A DNA stretch of 64,000 nt. It comes from Ottelia alismoides (lineage: Eukaryota; Streptophyta; Magnoliopsida; Alismatales; Hydrocharitaceae). Made by a program: the position numbers and the translations under genes. The DNA is taken from assembly GCA_037367405.1 (NCBI GenBank), contig JAZKJV010010133.1, positions 124,001 through 188,000 on the forward strand, written 5' to 3'. Of the stretch, positions 12,507 to 23,915 are shown piece by piece; the first letter of the stretch is position 1, and the number at the start of each line of letters is the position of its first letter. The notes below the pieces were generated by a model. It was not told where the DNA came from. It did not search any database and saw only the letters and a list, made by a program, of their open reading frames with translations.

Positions 12507-13063
12507 CTGATTGAGATCTCGTGCTGGCGGCCTCCGTCGCCGAAGCTCGCCCGGGTGCAGAAGGCGGAGGAACCCAGCATCTGCTCCCTCCGCCCGACCA
12601 AGCCGAAGTCCGACTTAGGAAGCATCCTGAGGTGATCGCCACCCAGGTCCCCTATCAGCAAAGCCACCTCGTCTTCGGCCATCACCACCACGAAGAACCC
12701 TTCCACCGGCTCTGGTCCCACCTCGTACCTCGCGCCGGTGATGTCCCAACACAGACCGATCACGACGCCCCCGACGGTGAAGGACCTGCTCCCCTTCTTC
12801 TTCCTGAGGAGCACGGGACCCCCGCCGCCTCCGCCTCCGAGGTCCTCGACGGCGAGGGCGAGGCTCTGAGCAGCCTGGCTCTTGGTCCATGAGACCCTGA
12901 TGAGGAATTCCCGGGAGCTCGATAGCCTGGACCTGTAAAGGCACGTGACCCCACTCTGGGCCCCCGCTTTGTTGTGGCTCAAGGGTCCACGGCCGCTGCC
13001 GGAGCATGCCAAGTCCGCTACCTTCACCGCGTGGTCACCGTAGCATGAGACGAAATCCCGCAT
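12507..13063 (-). CDS. DUF868-family protein, first exon
   Basis: The ATG at 13063-13061 opens a frame of 185 complete codons that runs without interruption to a good donor, AG|GTAGGT. The peptide starts MRDFVSCYGDHAVKVAD, as plant DUF868 proteins do. It continues through VTCLYRSRL, IRVSWTK, FTVGGVVIGLCWDITGARY, GPEPVEGFFVVVMAEDEVAL and GDLGGD, ending in FGDGGRQHEISI, all in family order. Together with the last exon (9787-10088) it gives about 280 residues, the usual size. It has no signal peptide or membrane segment. The exon is very GC-rich with GC-ending codons and a Gly run, in sharp contrast to its surroundings. The molecular role of DUF868 proteins is not established. I see no reason to doubt this exon itself; the doubt concerns how it joins the last exon. 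Confidence 0.88.
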
Positions 13064-13700
13064 CTCTGGAAGGAAAAGATCGTGTTGCCTTTCCTATCGG
13101 GGAGATCGGAACGGGAGGGTTAAGGGTTTTGACTTCTATGTACAAGTAGAGGGCAAGGACGACGGGGGTTACCTCTCTCCGGGATGCGGATGGGCAAGAT
13201 CGGGCCTTGGAGGACGGATCGCGGTTCTTTGAGTTAGACGCACTTGATCATCTTCGTGAATGGGACTGCTTCCTCCTCCTCCTCCTCATTTCCGTCCTGA
13301 TGTTGTGGTTTGGGGCTCATCTGCAAGCTATACGGGGAAGGAGGGAGGGTCGTTTATTGTGGTGGTGGCGTTATAGGACAGCGACCCCTATTGAGGGAGT
13401 TATCAGTGCACTCAAAGCGATGATGGGGAATCTGGAAGATCTGTTGGAGTAACTCTTGATTTTAAAAATTAGTGGAATTGCCCAAAGGGTACGATCTATG
13501 CGTTGTCAGTTTCTGAGGACTGATTAAACAATTGGGATAGCAATTTAACTATTGACATGAGAACAAATGAGTTATCATGTATTTTTGTTTCCACGGTTTA
13601 GAAGCTGTGCTGTGATAACCCGTACAATATATATTTGTCTTTGTACATCTGGCAGAAAACTTGTTCTCGGTTGCCGTGAAAGTTTGTTGTGTTGATTCGG
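13064..13700 (-). promoter_or_regulatory. Upstream region of the DUF868 gene
   Basis: This sequence should hold the promoter and 5' untranslated region of the minus-strand gene. The first ~400 bases are GC-rich and fall off to AT-rich sequence. No convincing TATA box stands at a suitable distance. An 81-codon frame on the plus strand (13207-13452) is not similar to anything I know. Confidence 0.35.
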
Positions 13701-13703
13701 TTA

Positions 13704-13950
13704 GAGCCCGTACGTAGGAGAATAAGCAGGAATAAGGATGGGGAATAAGGGGAATAAGGGTTTATTCTCCGTTCGGCTGGAGGATAAGAATAAGGAGAAT
13801 AAGGTGAAATAAAGGTAGGTAAGGTGGGATAAAGATAGGAATAAGAGTGAAATAAGATGAAATAATGGGGAATAGTCGTACCACGGGGAAGCGTGTTGGG
13901 GGCTTATTCCCCTTATTCCATTCCACCTTATACCCCAAACGAACAGGGCC
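13704..13950. mobile_element. Tourist/PIF-Harbinger-like MITE, 247 bp
   Basis: It is flanked by TTA on both sides (13701-13703 and 13951-13953), the target of PIF/Harbinger elements. The ends are imperfect inverted repeats: GAGCCCGTACGTAGGAG on the left and, read from the right, GGCCCTGTTCGTTTGGGG. The interior is built from degenerate GGAATAAGG words on the left and their complement on the right, so the element could fold back. It has no coding capacity. Confidence 0.7.
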
Positions 13951-13953
13951 TTA

Positions 13954-14726
13954 GGAGATTGATATTGGAGGTAAATCTGACTTGTTCGGTATTAGTCAAG
14001 ACAAAATTATGTTAACTTTAGACCTGTTTATTCTATTTTTTTTAAAAAAAATTGAATGTAGGGAATGGTTGTTAATGTGTTTCTTTTGGAGATAGATTTT
14101 GAGGGTAAATTGGGCTTGCTTGATTTATTGGTTTAAAAATATATATTTTTGATATACAATTAAAATTAATCAAAAGTTTATTATTTTTAAAACTAGTGAA
14201 TAGTTTTAGCATAAGTTAACGGGGGAAAATGTAATTTAAATTTAGTTTAGGTGAGTTTGATTTTTTTCAATGATATTTCTTTTGTAATTTTTATTTCACG
14301 TGATTAATTCTTCTTATTTGGTAACGATAACAAATAAGTTAAGTCGTGGAAGTTATGTTGTAATATTCTGAATTTTATTACTTAATATATGGAAGAACTT
14401 TAGACATTACATGACGTTTCATGTTAGGAATGCAATCACTCAAACGATATCGAATCATTTTATGATCCAATATCTATTGGATATCAATAACACATGAAGA
14501 TAGAATAAAAGAAGACTCGTATGGTAATTTATACTTGTCGTCAAAGACATAAATCGTGGATCATATCCTATAAGGCTAGATGGTTGTTTTTTTATGCAGC
14601 CATGTCCTCGATCACTTGTTTTGTTCCTTAAGTCATACGATGATTTAAGAGAGTTCTATTTTGTCAAGGAACAACTATCTCTATTTGTCTTATTCAATAG
14701 ATGGACCTTTGTATACTCAAGAACAT
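13954..14726. other. Non-coding AT-rich stretch
   Basis: Nothing recognisable was found: no gene, no repeat boundary, no domain. Confidence 0.4.
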
Positions 14727-14736
14727 GCAGCTAATA

Positions 14737-14936
14737 GGGGGCAGATTGTCTGCAGTACTGCAGACTCTGCAGTAACTGCCTGAACCGCTCGATCTTGATT
14801 GAGCGATTCGCATGAATTTGCATGGTAGAGCCCACAAAAATGTGAATTCGTGTGAACCGCTCGATCAAGATCGAGCGGTTCCAAGGATACACACTTTTAC
14901 CACAGATGTCTGCAGTACTGCAGACGATCCTCACTA
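14737..14936. mobile_element. Mutator-like MITE, 200 bp, with nested palindromes
   Basis: The 10-bp direct repeat GCAGCTAATA flanks it (14727-14736 and 14937-14946), a length in the range of Mutator-like elements. Near each end lies the same perfect palindrome, GTCTGCAGTACTGCAGAC. Inside is a second inverted pair around AACCGCTCGATC (left, slightly changed) and GATCGAGCGGTT (right). The element is non-coding. The outer termini match only moderately, so the superfamily assignment rests mainly on the target duplication. Confidence 0.65.
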
Positions 14937-14946
14937 GCAGCTAATA

Positions 14947-16186
14947 ACTATGTATTCTTTGTATTTGAAAACATACAAATGACACACCTTCATAAAAAAA
15001 ATATTTGAAGAGATTATGCCGTGTACAAAAAAATGAAGCTACGTAGTACCTCATTATGATATTTTTAAAACAATCGGTTAAATAGGTAAAACATTTAACA
15101 TGCATTAGAAGTGGATGGATATACACTACTTTTATTGAAAATGATATCATCTTTAAAAGATATGCTAGAATTCACAAAAGAAAATCAATCGCAAACGAAA
15201 CCACAGGGTGTAGTGATTTATATAAGTTTATTTGACCAAAGGATTACATCATATGCCAAAGCTTTTCCTACTTAGAACTTATATAGTTTTATTTTCAGAA
15301 TTACTTTGAAGTGTAGCATAAACTGTATTTATAAATTGAGCACACATCACTCCAAGGATTTTTCATATCCTTTTAGATTAAAGGCCTTCATGCAATGACG
15401 CCTTCAAAATAGAATGGAAATGAGATGGACGAAGCAATAAAATCATACATGAATGATGAACGAAGCTTGACTGGTATTTAAGAAACTCTTTTGGAGTAGA
15501 GTTTCAAGCATGATCTTCTTCTATTTAAAGTCACTAATGAAAGACATGAAAAATGTGTGAATTGAGTTGTGTTGTTCAAGGTACCTTATGGGTCCTTTTA
15601 TATGTGTATTTGACCATCAAAAATAGTAAAATGTTTCAACATAACAATATTAAAGGACTAATGAGCATTCATTAAAATATCCAAATGTATTTAGATATAA
15701 AATTGAAGCATATGGATGCATGTGTAATCTATGCTAAACTATGTATTGATGCATGTATAATCATCGAGATTGTCTATATGATACAGTAAATTAACCAAGT
15801 GATAATAATAAGATCTTGTCATGTCAATGCATTATGGTCAACCACTGATATAAAACAAGAAGATATGTAATGTAAGCAAGTAACATGGATTAATGTGGGC
15901 AATCCTTGGGAGAAATAGTGAAGGAAGTCAAATGCTAGCAACACTGGTGATATTCTCATGGGCATTTTTTAGATATAGATAGATGAGGCATTTTTTTTTT
16001 GGAGATTTCACACTTTTTGAGAGATAGATAGATGCATCTGTTTTTGAGGTAATGAGTAACATTAATGTTTTTGAGAGAATTTATCTTATATATGCTTAAG
16101 GGGCTCTCCAGAGATTTCATAGGGTATATAAGCAAGGGCGTGAAAGTTGGTGGTATTGTCTCACTTGTCTAAGAGAGCTAGGTAGT
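14947..16186. other. Non-coding AT-rich stretch
   Basis: No gene, transposon end or RNA gene was recognised. A TATATAAG word near 16124 lies just outside the LTR that follows and has no transcript that I can support. Confidence 0.4.
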
Positions 16187-16816
16187 TGTTGACAAGAAGT
16201 CGATCTACTGTTCCTAACAAGGCTAGAATAACGATCGATGTGGCGATCAACCACTCAATCAAACAACAATTAACTTACAAGTAGATAAATCAATCAAGTA
16301 TATGGAGGTCAAAATTTATTATAACTCTACATAATATGTGATGAATCTTCATTTTATCAACTTTATTCTTTCATTTTGGCCTTTGAGCCCTAGCTAAATG
16401 CATGTAAATAACATTAAATTGCGTAAAATAACATATATCATTTATTGTGTAAATATTGTATTTAAAGCCAAAATAAAAGAATAAAGAAAAAAAGAAATGA
16501 AATATCATAGGTACTGAATGACCCTAAACCCCTAGACCTAGGCATCATGATGAATGGGTCGATAAGGAATAAAGTAGGAGGAAATAAGGATCAATAAATA
16601 CAATAAAACACTAATTCATAAATGCCAATAAATTAGTTTTGGGACCTATTTTATTCTTTATTATTTATACCTCAAATAAATACACTTTGTACATGAAAGT
16701 TGTAGAGAAAAATACATAGAAAAATACAAATTTTATTTCATAAAAAAATGCACATTGTGCTTTCTATACTCTGAATAAAAATTCAAAATCCAAACTTCCT
16801 AAACTCATATCTTCTC

Positions 16817-17010
16817 AAAATAGTGAATCATTTTCCCTTTGTAAGTAGGGTCGACTACATGGATTCTTGCTCAAATCCATGTTGAATGAGTCGACTATTT
16901 TTTACGCTGGCCATCGACTACCTAACGCAACCCCCACAAGGGGGGATTTGTACCCGGGTCTTTTGGGTGGTAGGCATACTGTACTACCACCAGAACATTT
17001 AAGTGGGTAT
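16817..17010 (-). mobile_element. tRNA-derived SINE with an RTE-LINE-like tail
   Basis: The 10-bp repeat ATATCTTCTC flanks it (16807-16816 and 17011-17020). On the minus strand the 5' part contains a B-box-like GGGTACAAATCCC, with an A-box-like TGGTGGTAGTACAGT about 30 bases before it, which is the layout of an internal RNA polymerase III promoter. The 3' part, AATCCATGTAGTCGACCC plus TACTTA, closely matches the 3' end of the RTE-type LINE at 55351-55873. This suggests a SINE that borrowed the recognition tail of a partner LINE. It has no coding capacity. Confidence 0.68.
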
Positions 17011-18250
17011 ATATCTTCTCTATAAGAATTCAAAATTCATCAAAATCACCTTTAATTGTATATAATTTTTAATTAGCTATTTAATGGAGGTGATTCATTT
17101 AATTTGGAGTTATGGAGCAAAAGTTAGATTTTGGAGCCCTATTATACAATATACCTAAAAAATATCCATTTTATTTATTCTTTATATTTTATAATTTTTA
17201 TTTTTATAATTTTGTATACATTATTTCTAATATAAGTACATAATTAGAATAAAATAAAACCATAAAATATTACAAGGAAATACATTGTATACTAAAATAC
17301 ATAGATGAATTATCGTCACATATACCTATATAATAAACACATATATTTATTTAAGTGTATAAATGATTTCATAAAAAATACAATAAAAATTTATTTATGT
17401 ATATTCAAATAAGTTATAAATATATAAAATATGTATATAAAATAATAAAATGTAAAAATACAAAATAAAAACAAAATACACAATATATAGGTAAATATAC
17501 ATATAAACATACATGTACAAAGTAAAATACAATAAATAAACTTGTAAAAATAAATAAAAATCAGATTAAAATACTACATAAAATAATAAAAGCTTTTCAT
17601 GTTTTAAGAAAAAATAATAAAATGGTTTAATATTTTTTTTTGAAATATTTCCATTATTATTTTCAAAATTTGTCGTCTTCTATATGACATGGCCCAATTA
17701 GGAGCTAGGACAGGTTGACCCAGGTCAACTCACCGGTCTCCTTGATTATGCAGTTGTCAAAGTGATTTACACGACTTCCTCGATTTCTCCCCTCTTCTTC
17801 TTTCATTTTTTCGTGTCGATTCATTCTTGACTTTTGGCCCTTGATCCTTGGACTTTCATGCCTGCATCTTATCTCGATCCGAGGGCTGCTGAATGGAGCG
17901 TTCTGCCCAAACAAAGATTACATGTGCATAATATCACCTCATCCACTCATTTGAATTTGATCTCCCTTAGCCCCTCGAAATCCCTGAAGCTCGAGTCTTG
18001 AAGCCTCTTCGTGACAACAGGAACACCGAGGACCCCTATGGCATGGAGGAAGAGGACCCGAGGTTGAGATCCAAGCTCTGCTGAAAAGCTCTGCCGTGAG
18101 CTCCGCTCCTAGCTTCTCCAGGCAGGTGAGCAATTATTCCTTGCATTTCTCTATTCTTAGGCATATCATTTGAGTAAATTAGTTTTAATTTCAAGTGAAA
18201 GTCACCTTTATTTCACTAAAAATCAAAGTTCATAGTTCACCAGAGCTGAG

Positions 18251-18506
18251 CTCCGACGAACCTCTCCATCGTACTCCGATCGTGCTCCTCCCCCTTTTTG
18301 CCCTCATTTCTTCCCCTGACACTTCTTATATGCCTCATGCCCCTCCATCCATCCTGATCTTGCTCAGATCGAGCGATCCTCCGACGAACCTCCCCATCAT
18401 ACTTCGACCATGCTCCTCCCCCTTTTTTGCCCTCATTTCTTCCCTGACTCTTCTTCTACGCCTCATGCCCCTCCATCCATCCCGATCTTTCTCAGATCGA
18501 GTAATC
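18251..18506. repeat. Two tandem copies of a ~128-bp unit
   Basis: CTCCGACGAACCT recurs at 18251 and 18379, followed in both copies by the same C-rich sequence ending in CTCAGATCGAG. It lies in the GC-rich island of LTR2 and makes overlapping Pro/Ser/Leu-rich open frames that are not genes. Confidence 0.8.
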
Positions 18507-21500
18507 CGGCCTCCAGCTCCATCTCATCATTGGAGGTCACTATCACACCCCATTTCGCTAAATTTTCCCCAAATAAATCCATCGGACTTGTTGCTTTTTT
18601 GTGTTTGAGCTTACTGTGCAGGTCTGTGATGTTGAAAGCCTCGTTAGAGGTGATTTTGATTCAAGCCGAAGCTTCCCAGAACCCGAACCTTCTCTGACCT
18701 TCCAGAGCTCCACCAATGAGCTTAGGAGCTTTTTATGACCACTAGCAGATGCGGAATGCTTCCAGGTAGCTTTTGAGCTGCGTGCGAGACCCCCAAGTGT
18801 TCGGAGTAGGCCAGGAGCGCTTATCGAAGCTCGCAGACAGTGAGCTTCTTCCTAGTTCTTTTTCATCATCTCTGAGTTGTCCGATCAAGGCTCGACACCA
18901 AAAGCATCAACCACCATCATATGTGAAGCACCTCGACCGTCATACCAAATTGTTGGATCTGATCTACCCCGTCCGTGATGAACCGATACCGGCCGTCTGA
19001 TAGACGATACATGTCAAGTAAAATCACCTGTGCTGTTGCATCACGCCGGTGGGGGTAATTTTGTAAGCTACCTCTGCAAATTTTGTATTTTATATTTAGT
19101 CCAGAAAATTTTGGGCTATAGAGTAAAATATTTTTGTTATACTGCATTTAGCTTCTTGTACTTTTAATATTTACATTTAGGTCCAATCCATGTCACCTCA
19201 CGTGCTTGTGCGCTTGAGGGGATTGGGTATTTTGCACTTATAACCTTGGATATTTTGTATTTCATTTCAATGCATGTTTTTGAAATGGTAGTGTAATATT
19301 TTCTAGAAATTTGCATCTGCCCCCCCAAACTTTGTACTAATTATAGAAATGCCCCTACAAGCATATATTATTATAGATATTTGGGAATTTTGCATTTTTG
19401 GCCCCATATTTCTCAAGGGTGTTCGGAAATAGTGACCTAACGTTTTATGTTTGCAAAATCAACCCTGTTAGGCTGCATTTTCCTTTTGTGATTTTTATTT
19501 TTGTAAATAATAGTTCATATGTCCTAAAAATTCGTAGAAAATCATGATAAATGCCTTATATCATATTCTACTACATATATTTTATGAAAGTATTTTATCC
19601 TATCTTTCTATTTATTAAAAATAAAAAACATATCTATTTTTCCCTATCTAACTTAGAAAAATATAAAAAATATAAATACATTTTGAAAATTTCCAAGAAA
19701 ATATATTTTATTTATTACCCTATTTTGCATCTATTGACCAAAATTACCTAAAAATAGAAAAATAAAATCAGTAAAAATGAAAAAGCTTCAAAGCTCTTAT
19801 AAAAATTATAAAAAATCTATAAAAATCCAAAATTTTTATTTCTATTTTTAAATTTGTTTATTATATTTTCTATCTATTAAAAACATTTTTGGAACTTTTT
19901 GAGCTATTTAGCTATTTTTGAAATCCAAAAGAAATCAACCTTATTTATTTCTCACTAATTTACCATATTTATTACATTTAAAATACAAGAAATTAATAAA
20001 AATTAAAAGAAAAATAAAAAAACATTAAAAAATTTAAAAAAGTTAAAAACAATTATTTCGTATATTTTGGGTATTTATAATTATATCTATATACTAGCCT
20101 ATATAGTGCATTTACACCTTTAAATATCATTATTATTTACATTATACTTTTTAAAAAATCAAAAAAAATATTACTTTTGAAAAAAATAGTAAGCATTGTA
20201 CCTTAGGGTATTTTCCTCAATTGGTTTTTGATTTATATTTTTATTATATATATTATCTATTGATATACACCTATATTATAACTACTTATAAAGAAAAAGA
20301 AAAATAAAAATCTGAAAATATTAGAAAAACTTATTAAAATTGCAAAATTAAAATTCTAAAAAATAAAAAATTCCAAAAAATTAAATAATTAAAATCCCGT
20401 AATAAAAATTTTAAACTCTTCAAAAATCCCTAAAAACATTCATTATCTTTTTGTCATTTGTGTCGTATATGCTCATTCTCTCTATGTTCGACACACTACC
20501 ATATTTGTCACTATACACAATTCATTGTAGGGTTAAAATAAATTTTGATTTACACTTGCTTGCATTGTTTCATCTTTACATTTTGTGGGTTGATTATTGA
20601 TTGGCATAGCATCCCCTCAGCAGTCGCCTCAACGACATCTTATCTTCGCCTTCTGCGAGGATATTATTTTAGACCCCCACAGGATCATTGTCATTAATAT
20701 GTGTATATGCATAAGTAGGTAGAGTGCCGAACACTGGGTGGTAAAACTGAGGGTAGTAATTAATACTAATCATTACTAATTAATACTAATTATTTTTTAA
20801 TATTTTTTTATGTTCCTTATTTTTCTGGGTTTTATTATATTTTAGTTATATGAATGTTTAATTATTTTGTATATTGTTTATTTAAATTTTAATTTTTAGT
20901 TTTTAATTTAATTTATTTTTTTCAATTTTTACTTTCTTTTTGGTTTTCTAAAATAGGATACTTAATTATAAATAATAATAGATTCTATATCTTATATAAG
21001 TAATATATAGTATATATTGATATTATAGTTACTGATATTTTTATTTAAGTCCAAGTAAAGCCAAAATAAATAAAATAAAATGTTTTTGTGTTTTTACATT
21101 TTCTCTATTTTTGCTATTTTTATATATATTTTCTCTATTTTTTTAGAATTTTAAAGTGAAAAACAAGTTAAAACAATGACTTTATCAAATATAAGGACTT
21201 GTTTGGGATTTAAAAATTATTTATAAGTTCAAAACAATCCCAAAATTATTTTTAATAAGTGATATATATATATATATATTTATATATTAAAACCTCAGAA
21301 ATAGAAAGAAAATATTATTATTTTTTTATACAATTTTTGCTAATTTTTATAATTTTTTTAGGTTTTGTAATTTTATGTTTTATATTCTGTATTTTTAGTG
21401 ATTTCTGGATATGTGGTTGGATATACTATAACAAATATAATATAAATTTTTTTTGGAATTTTTTTATTTTTAAATTTGAAATAGTGAATAAAAGCATGTT

Positions 21501-23072
21501 TTGTATTTTTAAAAATAAGAAAATAAGTTAAAATGCCAAATAAAATTTATACGTGATCAAGCATGGTTCTAGGCATCTATACTAATTTCCCTACAGTTTC
21601 TAGCATAAAAGAAATATTTAATAAAAGCAGTAAACAAGAAATAAAATTATACAACTTAAAGGACCTATTTGCAATTAAATGAAATAAAAATACGATTCAT
21701 AGTAGGCTAGAAAGTCTAAAGGTTCAAATGTAAAATTTAAAGTGCCTCACGTGAGACTACACGTAAGGTGTAAGGACCAAATAGTAAATACAAGAAACTT
21801 TGAGGTCCAGACTACAAAAAAGCCTAAAGTTTTTACACATAATATAACATTTATAAGACTAAATAATAAAACAAAAAGCATAGATGGTATTAATGCAATA
21901 TACCTAGGATGTCGTATGCATTTATGATGGACTGCTAAGGGGCTCCCACGTGGTGCCAGTTAAGATCGGGCAGATCTGGAAGGGTGACGCTTCGTTTGAA
22001 ATCAAGGACCCAAAATAGATATGGGCCCACCTCTCGATCTTACGGCTTTGTAGGGTCCACGAAGGATAGGGAAGAACAAGTTCTTCCCTGAACTTCGTTC
22101 AATGGATGCTTCTCCTCCTGACCGTCTCTAGCACTCCTAATCAGCCCTACTCCTTCCTGGATCCTCTTCGGATCTACAAGATGGTTCAAGAAGGTCTAAG
22201 CCTTGTCGGAGGAGGCACGAAGGTCTGGTTTCCTTTGGATACCTTGGCTTGTTGTTTCTTTATTTGAATAGAGATCTAGGTGGTTCTTCTGGACCCATTT
22301 CATAAAAAAACATTTGGGGGCTCGAGAGCTATGTCTCGACACTAGATTGAAGGTGAAAGCACGAGAGCTGAGTGGGATGTTTGATCTCTAGAGAGTGGCA
22401 GAGGTAAAGATCTGAATGCTTGAATCTTGCATATTCGAGGTGATCTGGGTGAAGGATCCGATGAAGAACTGAATGGGGAAGAAGATGGTGGCATTGGGTG
22501 GTCGAAAGAGTCGAATTCACAGTGAAATAGTGACCGGAGCTAAAAACTCCGGTGGATTTTGATTTGTATTTTATGATAAATGGAACAAACTAGAGCGAAA
22601 CTATAGATTAATCTACACTAAGGAATGAAAATGCAACTTAAAAACCTAAGTTAAACTCGATGTCAACTAGGGATACATGGAAGTTGGGACCTACATCAGA
22701 GTTGCTCTGACGAGGTGGATCTCTCCTCAGTACTCCTTCTCCATGCCTGCAATCAAGGGCTCTACTTTGTTGTCACCAAAGGGAACACACTAAGAGTGAT
22801 TTTAGGGGTTACGAAGGCTCGAAGAGGATCAAAACTTCAAAAGAAGGTGGAGGGTGGTTTTTATAGAATTGAGGAATGGTGATCTTATGAGGGAGGTCGC
22901 ATGTGATTGGAAGGTGGTTATTGGATCCTAATGGTGTAGTGAGATGTAGGGTGATGGGGAGAAAAATTAGCGAATGGACCAATATGGAAGGAGGCGCAGA
23001 GGATGTGTGAGAATTGGGAGAAGAGAGGTGGTCAGTGTTTCTTACAAAAGGGAGCTAGGGGGTCTGTACGGG

Positions 23073-23915
23073 TAGGGGTGGGCTCTATATGGGTCCACCC
23101 ATGTAACCCAACCAAATCATTGAAAATGGGTCAAAATGATTTGGGTCTTTTGGGTTTTGGGTCAGGTTGGACCCAAACCATATTCCTTCAATGGGTATTG
23201 GGTCGGTTGGTGGGTCTAATGCCTTCCACCCAACCCACCCAAATAACCCAAACTATTTCTTTGGATGACAAAAGGTTTAATCCCACCCAACCCAACTGAT
23301 ATATACTTAATATATAATATCAAGAATTCTGAACTCTTATATATTTCTAATGTACAACTCAGATTCTCCAATCCAAGTTATCAACTTGTTAACAACCTTG
23401 TCTCACTAGACATTATTTCATTTGTTATGTGATGTACTCAATGTATTTTTCTCTCTATCATCCTTAATATGATCATTACATACTATAGATTCAGCTTGCC
23501 TTATTACTACACAACTATGCTCCAATCCCTATCCACTCAGGTGACATAAATTATTCTTGATAATCCCATAATCTTAACTAAATAACTACGTATCAACTTG
23601 AACATATCCAAACCTTCTGCGTCCATGTTGAGCATATTTCTCCAACCTTCTTCTTCTCTATTGAGCTTAATACATGCTTACTTTGACATCTTTTTCATAT
23701 ATCAATGGCCCCATCATTACTTTACCTTCAATTAACAAGATTTTTCATATGGGTAATTTGGTTTTCAACAAACCCAATCTGCCCAAACCGGTCACCCAAA
23801 CATCTTGACCCAATCTATTTTGTTGGGTAATGGGTGTCATTTTTGCAACCCAAATCGACTTCAACCCAAACCGAATAACCCAAACCCACCAAAACTAGTC
23901 AAATACCCACCCATA
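23073..23915. mobile_element. hAT-like non-autonomous element with GGGT-rich ends
   Basis: The left end is TAGGGGTGGGC and the right end, read inward, is TATGGGTGGGT, agreeing at 9 of 11 positions. The adjoining 200 bases on each side are full of GGGTTGG/ACCCAACC words in opposite orientation, as in subterminal repeats of plant hAT MITEs. Possible 8-base flanks (TGTACGGG and TGTGCATT) do not match well, so a target duplication is not confirmed. It lies within LTR3. The interior is AT-rich and non-coding. Confidence 0.5.

Larger units (their letters stand above)
16339..20696 (+). mobile_element. Solo LTR of the long-LTR gypsy family (LTR2)
   Basis: It is flanked by ATATG on both sides (16334-16338 and 20697-20701) and interrupts the end block of LTR3, whose two halves align with the uninterrupted block of LTR1. 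It begins TGATGAATC and ends TCATTA, where the last G/C pair of the usual TG...CA appears changed. Conserved parts in order are the purine block (16566-16589), the ACATGAAAGTTGTAG phrase (about 16697), a GC-rich island (17700-18990), CACGTG (19199) and the end block (20520-20600). No primer site or internal region is present, so it is a solo LTR. A SINE lies inside. Confidence 0.75.

Noticed and set aside
12521..12892. Plus-strand open frame of 123 codons, and extra minus-strand frames at 12615-13007
   Set aside because: These overlap DUF868 exon 1 in other frames and exist because the exon is GC-rich and poor in stops.
18195..18697. Pro/Ser/Leu-rich open frames of 95-137 codons
   Set aside because: They run through a two-copy 128-bp tandem repeat in the island of LTR2, in two frames at once, as expected from repeat composition.
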